Position numbers and translations under genes: made by a program. From Anaeramoeba flamelloides (lineage: Eukaryota > Metamonada > Anaeramoebidae), in the NCBI GenBank assembly GCA_027625915.1, contig JANTQA010000029.1, positions 682,001-746,000 of the forward strand: 64,000 bases of DNA. The letters are read 5' to 3'. Every line of letters starts with the position of its first letter. Positions within the stretch are counted from its first letter, which is position 1. Positions 11,701 to 20,902 of the stretch are shown here, piece by piece. The notes beneath the pieces were generated by a model that searched no databases, was not told the origin of the DNA, and saw only the letters and a program-made list of their open reading frames with translations.

Positions 11701-12229
11701 CATTTCTTTTTTCATTTTTTCAACATCCTCATCTTCCTCAAAACAATAACTACTTTCACTATAATACTATAAAAAGAAGAAGGTAAACATTTTGTTTGCA
11801 ATAAGAGAATTAACAACCAAAAGAAAAAGAAAAATAATTAAATTGAGCTTTGAACAAGTTTTTTTTTTTTTTTAATTCAAAAAAAAGAAAAGAGGAAATT
11901 GAATGAATAAAGAAAGAATTGTGATCTCAAAAAAGTCTGTAATAATCTCAACAATTACATACCATAAGTTGAAAAGTCTCAATAAGGGATGGCTTTATCA
12001 CTTCTTTTTTAAATTTCCAATAAAATTCGCGATTTTTACGAAGTTCTGACTCCCAATCCTTTCGCTTTGGTGGAAGATAATTTAACAAAAGCTTCCAAAT
12101 AATTGGTCTGTAATTACCCTTTTCGGGGATACCATGAAAAGAGATCGCTCGAATAAGATCTAAATCAGTTTCAGTTTCAACCGCAAGTTTAAATAAATTG
12201 AGTCTTCTGTTGAGTAAATTCTCACTCAT
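5788..12229 (-). CDS. TBC1D13: TBC-domain Rab GTPase-activating protein, TBC1D13-like, four exons
   Basis: Rab GAP that speeds GTP hydrolysis on a Rab in membrane traffic. I assembled it from four minus-strand exons: 12229-11963, 11766-10687, 6236-6076 and 5923-5788 (547 residues; all phases fit). Exon 1 carries GIPEKGNYRPIIWKLLLNYL. Exon 2 has the arginine finger in VYKDVARTR (R135) and the glutamine finger in YVQGMNE (Q373). Exon 3 reads KLQILPHYFCFRWVSLLFSQ, then MPDLVRLWDTLL. Exon 4 ends LLQNYPKLISI...KLKKK, which matches the TBC1D13 C-terminus. Both catalytic fingers are present, so it should be active. Odd points: a roughly 200-residue Lys/Glu/Thr insertion (about 152-350) splits the domain between the two fingers, and intron 2 is 4.45 kb. 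The donor/acceptor pairs used are GTATGT/TATAG, GTATAA/TGTAG and GTAATT/AATAG. Confidence 0.88.
7369..8047 (+). mobile_element. TTAA-flanked TIR element, copy 1 (piggyBac-like ends, non-autonomous)
   Basis: Ends GGGTCTAGTCAT and ATGACTAGACCC are inverted and each is bordered by TTAA (7365-7368 and 8048-8051), the target duplication typical of piggyBac-type transposition. The inverted repeat continues for about 25 bp with ACCGTGAAA. There is no transposase frame. A diverged reverse copy lies at 44641-45267 and shares GAGTTATTTTTATCGTAAGA and GAATATTACATAATCC. Confidence 0.72.
8500..8694 (-). other. short frame, possible LINE tail remnant
   Basis: A 64-codon frame begins MSIFMLWGCPTYNEARLEWL. 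The LWxCP block resembles the C-terminal zinc-knuckle end of the window's LINE (LWDCP at about 14435), but nothing upstream confirms it and the end is Lys-rich noise. It lies inside TBC intron 2. No firm function. Confidence 0.25.
9171..9868. mobile_element. TIR element with 19-bp perfect ends (non-autonomous)
   Basis: TTTCAGTCAAAGGGGCCCA at 9171-9189 is matched exactly by its complement at 9850-9868. The GC-rich GGGGCCC core is striking in this DNA. The element is 698 bp inside TBC intron 2. A 72-codon frame at 9495-9713 crosses the nested MITE boundary and is not convincing as a gene. The perfect ends suggest a fairly recent insertion, though a clear target duplication was not found. Confidence 0.75.
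9402..9569 (+). mobile_element. MITE family F, copy 1, nested in the 9171-9868 element
   Basis: Starts CTGGTATTTGAATAATAAA and closes with a degraded inverse near 9569, with AAAATTTTTCACATTTATTC just before. It follows TA at 9400-9401. Same family as 41635-41797, 56976-57126 and 59783-59945. Confidence 0.55.
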
Positions 12230-13021
12230 TTTGTTTTATTGCTGTGATTAGTAAACACAAATCGAAATTTGGGTTTTAGTTTAATTATAAATAAATCGAA
12301 ACAAGAAAAAATAAAAAACAAAATACAGGTAGTTTTTTCGAAAATTGAACAAATATAAATTATTAAAGCTCGTTTTTGAAATCAAATCTTCAGAGTGGCT
12401 AGAAAAATCCTACTTGTCTTTTGGTAAAGGTAAGGAAAAAATCCTAATCAGCAGATGAAAATCAAAGTTGTTTAACAAAAGTCAATAGTTTTATTCTTTT
12501 TTATACTTTGGTAACCTCACTTACATTTTAGAAGTATTGAAGAGTAGTATTGATATATGGAAAAACAATTAAACTCAACTGGGTTATTTGTACTTTTATC
12601 CAGATAACAAACGTTCTATTTTTACATTAACCAGCCCTTACTTCGTTTAGACAGTGTTTCTATTTCATAGAAAAGTTCTATATTTTTAATGATCAAAGAA
12701 ATGGAAAAGAAAAAGGATGTAAATATGGTGTTAGTTTCTTAAAGTTCGATTGATTTAAATATAAAATCTTTCAAATAAAGGATCAATCTGAAAATTTTCT
12801 ATCAAAATATAGAGTAACTTTTTGATAAAAATTGAATTGGAAAAAAAAACAATAATTTTCATATTTGTATTAAACATTGTAAGAACCTTAATAGGTAAAA
12901 AGGGTGTTATTTGTGGTGTATCTAAAGAATCGATTTAGAAATAATTCCTTAATTTCATTGAAAAAAAAAGTTCATTTGACTAATACAATTACATTTTGAA
13001 CTTGAAAATAATAATAAAAAT
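12230..13021. other. intergenic, TBC promoter side
   Basis: AT-rich sequence between the TBC start codon and the LINE fragment. It should contain the TBC promoter. I see no gene and no repeat I can match elsewhere. Confidence 0.4.
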
Positions 13022-13765
13022 AAAGAATTCTTTATTGTTACAATTGATATTAAAAAATGCTTTGATAATATTAGTCATATACTAGTACACTATGCTCTTG
13101 ATAAATATATTCGAAATGAAAAAATTAAAATATGGCTAAAAAATTATTATTGTAAGGTTGAAATAGGATTTAACCAAGGAAACCTTCTTAAACCTTTATT
13201 ATTTAGATTTATCAGTCATTTTATAATTGAAAAAATTAAACAAGATCTTGTAAAAAATGTTTCGTTCTTTATAGATGATATGATTTTATTAAATGAGGGA
13301 ACAATATCAAAAATTGACAAAAAATTAATAATAATTTATAAAATTATTCGAGATTTGGAAATGAATCCATATATTGATCAATCACTAAAATCAAAAATTT
13401 TGTCTGAAATTATATATTTAGGAATCTGGTTAGAATAAGAATAAAGTTTACAAAAAAAAATTGAAAAAGTAAAAGACAATTTTAAAAAAATTAAAATGAT
13501 TTTTTTTGCAAACAAAAAAGAGCCAATAGGGTAAAATTACAAATGGTAAAATCAGTATGTATTGGCCAATTATTATATGTGCTACAATTTTTAATCGAAA
13601 TCAAAAAGAAAAAGACCTTATTGATGTTTGGATAATGAAAAAAGTTATAGAATTGTTAAAAAACAATCCACACTCCCCAAGCAATTTATAAAACTGAAGC
13701 TAAACTTGACCAAGCCAGAACTTCAATTTACAAAAGAAGATATAAACCTAAAAAAATTAGAAATA

Positions 13766-13961
13766 CAGTCAGTTCCACTTTTAAGGTACAAACTTTCAAC
13801 TAATTTTAAGGCACAATAAAAATCTCAAATAAAGACACAAAATTCATATTCTAGTAAAATAAATTGTAAAAAAAAGAATTACAAATTTTGTGCCTTAATT
13901 TGGGATTTTTTTGTGCTTTAAAATTAGTTGAAAGTTTGTGCCTTAAAAGTGGAACTGACTG
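13766..13961. mobile_element. MITE family C, copy 1, inside the LINE
   Basis: 196 bp with long inverted ends, CAGTCAGTTCCACTTTTAAG at the left and the complement at the right, flanked by a TA duplication (13764-13765 and 13962-13963). Removing it rejoins LINE sequence similar to that near 54390. Non-autonomous, Tc1/mariner-type by its TA target. Confidence 0.9.
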
Positions 13962-14171
13962 TACTAGGGTTTGATCACATTTTAGAACAATTAAAATTTC
14001 AAAAAAAAAATAGATGAAAATATAAATTGGAAATAGAAAATTTAAAATTATTAGAAATGCTAATCTAAATAATTTTCGACAAAAGTTAATTATAAATATT
14101 TCTGGGTGGAAAGGTCAAGAATATTTAAAAATTATTAGTTATAATAGCAATATCAACGAACAGTTGTGTCT

Positions 14172-14248
14172 AGGTTTTTTTTAATTGAAGAAATAAACAG
14201 AAAATTTATTAAATTTTCTGTTTATTTCTTAAATTAAAAAAAAAAACT
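14172..14248. repeat. near-perfect palindrome inserted in the LINE
   Basis: About 75 bp hairpin: an arm with GAAATAAACAGAAAATTTA and its complement TAAATTTTCTGTTTATTTC, bounded by T-rich and A-rich ends. The same hairpin module recurs at 14965-15030, 47510-47580, 54545-54635, 54845-54915 and, degraded, 58890-58970. Confidence 0.8.
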
Positions 14249-14640
14249 AACTACAAAAAATATTTAAAATGGGTAGGCTCAACTTCCATTTTAAAATTAA
14301 TAAATTTCACAAATTATCTAAACAGATATTCATATGTTTATGATAAAAATAAATTAAAAAAAAATTCTGCAACTTATGTAAAAATCATTCTAAACGGGAA
14401 ATAATAGAAGATATCGATCATTTTCTTTGGGACTGCCCAATGATGAAATCGAAAATTTTGGATTAAAGAATTAATTCAAATAAACTAAAATAATAAACAA
14501 TTAAAGAGTAAAATATTTAATATTATTCGAAACAAAGACTTGTTATTTATTTTATCATTCGTTAATGATAAAGAAATGTATGATTCTTTATTGAAATTTA
14601 TAAACAAAAATTTCCAAATTAGGGTTTTCAGAGGAGTTCA

Positions 14641-15135
14641 TAGGTTTTCTTGGGATTTTCTGTTTTATTTGTAAAATGTTCTAGGGTTTTTTGAATTTTC
14701 TATTTTATAGTCAGTTCTACTTTTAAGACACAAACTGCAACAAAATTTAAGGCACAATAAAAACCTCAAATTAAGGCACAAAATTCAGATTCTAGTAAAA
14801 TAAATATTAAAAAAAAAATTACAAATTTTCTTCCTTAATTTGAGATTTTTTTGTGCCTTAAATTTAATTGAAAGTTTGTGCCTTAAAAGTGGAACTGGCT
14901 GTATTTGTGAAGTGTTCTAGGTTTTTTTAAGGTTTTTTATTTTATTTGTGAAGTGTTCTAGGTTTTTTTTACTTTTTAAAATAAACAGAAAATTTTAATA
15001 AATTTTCGGTTTATTTCGAAAAGTAAAAAAAACCTAACGAAAAATCTATCAATTTTCCAAATAAATAGAAAACTCAACAAAACCTAACGAAAATCTATCG
15101 ATTTTCCAAATAAACTTAAAACTCAAGAAAACCGA
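14641..15135. repeat. modular palindrome array 1, following the LINE
   Basis: Repeated modules: TTCTAGGTTTTTTTGAGG-like units, TATTTTATTTGTGAAGTGTT, the AAATAAACAG hairpin, and CTATCGATTTTCCAAATAAA in inverse order. It begins directly after the LINE tail (AAATTAGGG) and is interrupted by MITE C copy 2. Arrays of the same parts lie at 35630-36190, 47405-47680, 54540-54925 and 58790-59060. Confidence 0.75.
14708..14901. mobile_element. MITE family C, copy 2, inside the palindrome array
   Basis: 194 bp, TA-flanked (14706-14707 and 14902-14903), about the same length and ends as the copy at 13766-13961, with GGCACAA motifs in both arms. Its insertion splits the palindrome array, so the array predates it. 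Confidence 0.88.
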
Positions 15136-15914
15136 ACTAATGAATGTAAGATGAAATTAATAATCTTCTCTCAAAAAATAAAAAAATAAAAAATAAAAAA
15201 ATATAAGAACATTTTTCAAATTTCGAGTACCACAATTTATGTGAAACTGAATTCTTCAAATCATTTCTTTAACCAAATATAATTTATAGTTTAATAGACA
15301 CGGAAGTGAAATATTTTCAAGTACATTATCTTTTCTTGCCAAATGAAAATTAGAATTCAAAAAAATGAAAAGATTGACCAAGCAAAAATAAATAAAAATC
15401 ATTTACTTCTTGATCTTATCTATAAAATTTGATATAATTACTTCTTCTTTACTTGTTTTTATTTTAAATTCTTCATGGAAATATTTTTGTTTGAAAATTT
15501 TTGAAAAACAAATTACTTTTTATTTCTAATGAATTTTCAAAAATGAATTTTAAAATCCCAATTTTCGTTTAATATATAAATATAATTCTGGCAAGTTCAT
15601 GAAATAGAATATTTTTTTTGAATTCTTCATTCAGAAATAAACATTTATTGGACGAATTCATTTGATTTTATAATTATTTATTTTCCAAGTAAAATAAAAA
15701 CTAAAAATAATTCTGAATCTGATTGAAATTTTTTCAAAATTTTTCTTTTTATTTGGGTCGAATATTTTGTAACTGTTTTTTGATTCTAAAAATTCAACCC
15801 CCTTTCTTTTTATTTTTGGGAATAGTATTCTTTTATCCAGATTTGTTTGATAAAAATATTTGAAATTAGAATTTTGAAAGCAAATTTGGAAAAAAATGTT
15901 TTGATAAATAACAA
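15136..15914. other. intergenic AT-rich DNA
   Basis: No coding pattern and no repeat that I could match elsewhere in the window. Confidence 0.35.
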
Positions 15915-16400
15915 TAAATAGTAATGGGGCGAGAAATTTAAGACAATGACTTGTTTGGACTCATTCAAATTAAGAAGATATTGAAAATAAATCTTCGAAA
16001 ATAGGCTTTGATCTATTTTTTTTTTTTTTATTTTTATTTCAACAAATTTATTTGGAAAGGTGATCTTTCTTTTTGGACCTTCTAAAAAGAAAAGATTTGT
16101 TTCAAGTGCACATCTTCTCGGGTCTATTTTATTGATTTATTCTAGAATTAATTTCAAACATCCCATATAAAACACATTTCTAGATCCAAAACCAAATTTA
16201 ATAAAACCAACATTTACTCAAAAAAAATATTCAAAAAATAGAAAAATTTAAAGATTCAACTCTGATTTACTTTGAATCTTTTCTTTTCACAAATAGACCA
16301 GTGAATGGGATTTTTGTTTCAAAGTTTCAATCTCTGGTGGCACTCAAAAAATATTTTTTCAGTATTGTTTACACACAATTAAAAATTTTTCAAAATGGTA
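15915..16400 (+). repeat. dispersed repeat family G, copy 1
   Basis: Collinear with 59990-60470: TTTATTTGGAAAGGTGATCTT, ATTTCTAGATCCAAAACCAA, CTCTGATTTACTTTGAATC and CACAAATAGACCAGTGAATG each have a close counterpart there. Similarity is strongest over 16015-16360. No terminal repeats or open frame seen, so the class is unknown. Confidence 0.6.
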
Positions 16401-16809
16401 AAATGTACTTACTTCCTTAAATTGAAAAAGTAACAATTTTGTGTTTTTTAATTTTAGATCCCTTCTTAAAAATCTTTGGGTTATTCTCTAAATGAAACCA
16501 AATTATTTTTAACTTTTCATTCAGAAAAGAGGGTATAAATTTTCAATATGAAAAAATTCAAAAATGAGAATTTTTTGGCTATTTTTGGTTGTGAATGTAT
16601 CCAAATTTTCTGAATGGGAAGTATACCTGAATAGGATCGAGAAGTAAGAAAAGGCTAATTGGATTTAGGTGATAACTTTTCGTTTGAAAGAGAATTTGTT
16701 TCATTTAATTATTAAAGTCTGGTTTGGCTTTAACAAGAACATTTTAAAACTTTTCACAATAACAAATTGTTCGAAAATCATTTGAAAAACAAAAAATTTA
16801 TTTCAAGCT

Positions 16810-17569
16810 TTATTTTGAATCTTTAGATTGAAATGTGGTGGTTTGCTTCTTCTTTCCCTGTCTTATTTTCATGGGTTTTTGTTTTGTTTTTTTCATTCTC
16901 TCTCTTCTTTCTTATGCAAGATCTCTTTCACATAATTCTTGTGGAATTACTCTGGTTTCAATGACTCTTTCTGGACGTCTAACTTTCATATAGGTTTTGA
17001 CTTGTTTTGCTTGTTTTTGGAATTCTCTTTTGGAGTCTTGTTTGGTTAGTTTCTCTTTTTAAAGGTGTTGTTTCAAAGTAAAATAAAATGAAAAATGAAT
17101 AAAGAAAAATAAAAAGAATTTTAAAAATAAAAAGAAAAAGTAAAAAAAGAATAAATAGCGAACGAATAATTACTCTTTCTTATTGGAAACAAGATTAATT
17201 TTTCTTTCTATTCTCGGAGCCTTTCAACATTTTCTTTTAAGGTTTGAGCAGATCTGTTTTTTCTTCTTTTGTCAACAGCGAATATCATTCCCCATTGCTT
17301 TGTGTCTTGAAATACCTGCCATTTTCAATTCACGATAAGTGAAACCTCTACCTGCTTTAATTTTCATGTTGTTTCTTGGTGTTTGGCAATGAGCAATTGG
17401 CTTGAGTGAGCCAGACGCTGGTCTTGGTGCCACTTTGATGGCCTTTTTGATTCTGTTTTGTTTTCTTCTTGTCTTTCTTGCCAGTTGCTCAAACCATGCT
17501 TTTACTCTTGTTTTCCAATCTTTATGAAAAAGTACATTTGGTAAAGTTAATTTATAGTTTGGAATGCCT
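16810..17569 (-). pseudogene. RPL13: 60S ribosomal protein eL13 (RPL13), damaged gene copy
   Basis: Minus-strand exons 17569-17174 and 17054-16810 encode eL13, a large-subunit ribosomal protein. The match is unmistakable: GIPNYKLTLPNVLFHKDW, FEQLARKTRRKQNRIKKA, APRPASGSLKPIAHCQTP, KAGRGFTYRELKMAGI, AVDKRRKNRSAQTLKENVE, KEKLILFP. It is broken: a frame change near 17283-17300, TAG at 17208-17210 (LRE*KEKL) and TAA at 16912-16914 (DLA*ERRER). Both stops would be Gln by one C-to-T change, or Tyr in the first case. The intron between the exons (GTAATT at 17173, AAAAG at 17055, phase 1) is still there, so it is not a processed copy. No first exon with an ATG was found. It is either a decayed duplicate or a real gene with sequence errors; the former is more likely. 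Confidence 0.85.
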
Positions 17570-17875
17570 CTAAAGCAAAGAAATTGAATTCAAATTAAAA
17601 AAAATGAATAATTAGTCTTCATTCCTAAATAAAAGTATGCAGATTTTCAGAGAAACTTTATTTTTTGTTATTCGTCAATTGAGAATCTTACAACAACAGA
17701 ATTAGGCCCTTAGCTATTAAATATTAATGAAGTCACACCCAAAAAAGGCATATGATGTAGCTGTTTTTGAAGGGTCCTTCATAGCATTCTCGAATTAAGC
17801 ATCATTTTAATCATCTCAAAAATCATTTTTTTGCAAAACTTTGATTTCCAAAATACTTTTTTATTTTTTGCTCGG
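17570..17875. promoter_or_regulatory. divergent spacer between eL13 copy and TFB5
   Basis: About 300 bp between the first recognisable eL13 exon (acceptor CTTTAG at 17570) and the TFB5 ATG. It should contain the TFB5 promoter and the missing eL13 first exon and promoter. I see no clear exon in it. Confidence 0.4.
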
Positions 17876-18154
17876 ATGGTCAAATTTACAAGAGGTGTTT
17901 TGTTACGTTGTGACTCAACAATTAAGCAATTTATTATTATGTTAAATGAAAAAAGTCCAGAAAAATTCATTATTCAAGATCTCGGTGACACAGCTGTTTT
18001 GATCCAGAGAAATTATGTGGAATATATTAAAAAAGAAGTTGACAAACTTCATGACCAAAACACTTATCAGGACAGTGAACGTGAACAAAGAAAGAAAAAA
18101 GACTCTGCAAAACTGAAAAGAAACAAAAAAAAAAAACAAACCAAAAAGAAATAA
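17876..18154 (+). CDS. GTF2H5: TFIIH subunit TFB5/TTDA
   Basis: 92-residue product of the TFB5/p8 family, the small TFIIH subunit that binds and stabilises p52 in transcription initiation and nucleotide excision repair. The core matches closely: MVKFTRGVLLRCDSTIKQF, then FIIQDLGDTAVLI and VDKLHDQNTY, all hallmark segments (usual family length about 70). I chose the Met at 17876 because MVxxxxGVLxxCD is the family start; the frame continues upstream but without similarity. The extra C-terminal 25 residues are Lys-rich. It is head-to-head with the damaged eL13 gene. Confidence 0.9.
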   Translation: MVKFTRGVLLRCDSTIKQFIIMLNEKSPEKFIIQDLGDTAVLIQRNYVEYIKKEVDKLHDQNTYQDSEREQRKKKDSAKLKRNKKKKQTKKK

Positions 18155-20630
18155 TTTTACAAAAGTAAGGTTAACTTTGGCCATGTCTAATTACTTTCTT
18201 TTCTTTCTTTTTCCTTTCTTTTTATTTCTTATTGTTCGTTTTTTTATTTCAAACAGGTTTTACACCAAAACAAAATAAACGAATATAGCATATTTGTTAA
18301 CTTTTTCTTTTTGTTTTTTTTTGTCGTTTTGTTCCAGAGTGAAGAAGACACTTTTAATTCCAACGATCAGTCTTTTGTTGTGTCCGCTCCCAACTATCGA
18401 ATTTAAATTTATTAATTGCCAAGGAAAATTACATTCTCACACTTATGAAATATTATTTTGATTTCTTTATTATTATTTCTTTAAGGTTCACAATCCCAGA
18501 AATAACAGTAAAAGACTATCTTGTGTTAGGTGTAGTAAGACTTGTTATTTTAGTTTTAGCTCACCTGTGTTCAACTTTGACTTTTAATGTTTGTTAATTA
18601 TGGACATTTGAAATTTAAATGCGAAAAAATTTCATCTCATTACCTTTTATCAATTTCAGAAATCTGAGTTGCATTTAAGATTCTTCGATAAACCATTTAT
18701 ATTTATTTTACAAATTCATTAAAAAGTATGAAATAAATAAATAAAGAGCACACAAATTACTATTTATATGTGTGAAACTTCTAGTTGTAAAAAAAGGAAA
18801 ATAAGGTGAAATTTTTTTTTTTTTCGTAAATCCGAATTGCTGGATATAAGTCGAATATACTGGAAAATATTTTAAAAAAAAAAAAAAAATGTTACTAACT
18901 ATTTCAATTTACAATCCAAAAATAAAAATTTATTTTATTCTTTTAAAAAATTTATTTTATTGTTTTTATAAAATTGTGTGAATTTTAAATTTAAAGTCTG
19001 CAAGGTGCGAGTTCTATATGAGTTATTAATCGGTATTATAAATACTCTGCTTTAATTTTCTTTAATGTAGTTTTTGTTTTTACATCTTAAGATTAAAAAA
19101 TTTGTTTTTGGTTTTTATTTTTTGTTCTATATTAAATATGAACTCACTAAAGAGGGGTAATGAAGATTGGATATTGATTTATTGGTGAATTATTACAATT
19201 TACTGGGTTAATAGTACTTTTGCACTTTCAACTGACTAGAATAAAAAATAATAATTAATTAATTAAATATCTTTTATGTGGTGTTTCTAAGGAAATGCAA
19301 GCAAGGTTTTAAAGTAAACGAAATTTCATAATAAATTGCCCAATTTCTTGATTTTTTATTTTATTTTTAGAAGAAAAACAAACATTTCTAGTTTATAGAA
19401 CTGAATATAAAATAGTTATTTTTTATTATAATGGATAACTTCAATTTATCAATATATTTATTTTCAATATTTGATTTTTAATGGGCCAATTATTGTAAAA
19501 TGTAGTTTATAATAAAAAATATAAAGTAAAAAAAAACACCCTTTTTAAAAAAAAATATTATTTTTATATTTATAAAAAAAAAGTATGATCGTTAACATAG
19601 ATAATAGAATATATTTTGGAACAAATATGAAAAAATCTTTTAGAATATAAATCTTTAATTGTATTTAAAGTAATTTGATTTTTTTTTTTTAATTTATTTA
19701 CCAATCGATGTTTTGACTATAAGATGGAAAATTGTGAATTTGACATATTCTTGAACAAAAATACTCTTAAACAACACACTCTATAATCTAATAAAATTGA
19801 ATATAATAATGATAAAATTATCTCTTTTTTTAAAAATTTTTTATTTCACAGTCGCTTTGTTTTGATTTAAAAAAAAAAAACCAATTCTAAGAAAAAATAA
19901 TATAAGATCTCAGTTTATATTTGTTTTTATTGTTTGAAACTTTTCTCAAATGATTTAACAATGCGAACTAAAGAAATCAATCTTCAACTCCAAGAAAAAC
20001 TTTACCATTCAAAAAAAAAGAAAAGAAAACAAATACAATTTACTAAATAAACAAAGGTAAATTTAACAAAATAATACCTTTTTTATGGATGTTAAATTAT
20101 TTTTTTTTATATTATAACCAACTTTTTGTGAAATTTTCAGCGTTGGACTCAAATCATTTAATTATTTCTTTCTTTGTGTTTATCATTTATCTGTGATATT
20201 CCCATAATTTTTCAAATAAAAAAATGAAATTCCCACTTTTAAAATTAAAAAATAGTGTTTTATTTGAATTTATTTGTTTATTTTGTAAATTTTTTTTTTT
20301 TGGGTTAAATACAAGAAAGCGTGTTATAACGTGAGATTAAGTGATGGTTTTTTGAGAATATTGTTAATTAAAAATAGGAATTTTCTTCTGACAATGCACA
20401 TTTCTAATTTAAAAATATCGAAAATTTTCAAGGGATTTAACTGCTTCTCAAATTAAACTTTTGGTTTAAAACCTACTATCCAATTAGATAATATATTCAA
20501 ACCACAAGAAGAAAAAATGAACTAAGTGTAATTTATAAACAGTTTTTTAGTGCTCTGAACATATATATTATTAACAATATATTTTTATATACCAAGTTTC
20601 AGCTTTTATTTTGAAAATAAATTATAAATC
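18155..20630. other. intergenic AT-rich DNA
   Basis: No certain gene. A good acceptor (TTCCAG) at about 18336 precedes a frame reading SEEDTFNSNDQSFVVSAPNY and a stop (18337-18408). With the GTAAGG at 18165 it may be a spliced 3' UTR of TFB5, or a terminal exon. The rest is A/T runs. Confidence 0.35.
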
Positions 20631-20829
20631 TAAGTTCAATTTCTTTTTTAAGGTATGAACTTTGAACGAAATTTAAGGCACAAAAAAATCCCAAATTAAG
20701 GAAAAATTATTTGAATTTTTTTTTTCACAAATTATTTTAATAGTATTTAAATTTTTCTATTTAATTTGAGATTTTTTTGTCCTTAATTTCCTTTCAAAGT
20801 TTGTGTATTAAAAGTAGAATTGACTTTAA
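20631..20829. mobile_element. MITE family C, copy 3 (old, diverged)
   Basis: Inverted arms with AATTTAAGGCACAAAAAAAT at the left and TTTGTCCTTAATTTCCTTTC at the right, and ends related to AGTTCCACTTTTAAGG. Many substitutions compared with 13766-13961, so an older insertion. Confidence 0.65.
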
Positions 20830-20902
20830 TTTCAGAATATTGTTTTTAGTGGGATTGTTAATACTCTAGCCTGAAGAAAAATTATCGTTTGAATTGGCCA
20901 CT

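Larger units (their letters stand above)
13022..14640 (+). mobile_element. 5'-truncated non-LTR retrotransposon (LINE), copy 1
   Basis: Reverse transcriptase remnant: 13022-13438 reads open through FFIVTIDIKKCFDNISH, GFNQGNLLKPLLF, the catalytic box FFIDDMILL and YLGIWLE, then stops. Further downstream in scattered frames come a CNLCKNHSK...HFLWDCP zinc knuckle (about 14370-14460), typical of LINE C-termini, and the final block NDKEMYDSLLKFINKNFQI (about 14560-14625). A MITE (13766-13961) and a palindrome (14172-14248) are inserted. The element is truncated, has several stops and is clearly dead. Related pieces lie at 53190-54530, 47270-47405 and 56900-56975. Confidence 0.85.

Noticed and set aside
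13628-13819. 63-codon frame in the LINE region
   Set aside because: A mosaic of LINE sequence and the inserted family C MITE, not a gene.
16810-17569. Alternative genetic code with TAA/TAG read as Gln, suggested by the eL13 copy
   Set aside because: All other genes use TAA/TGA as stops with no internal TAA/TAG, and this copy also has a frame change, so decay explains it better.
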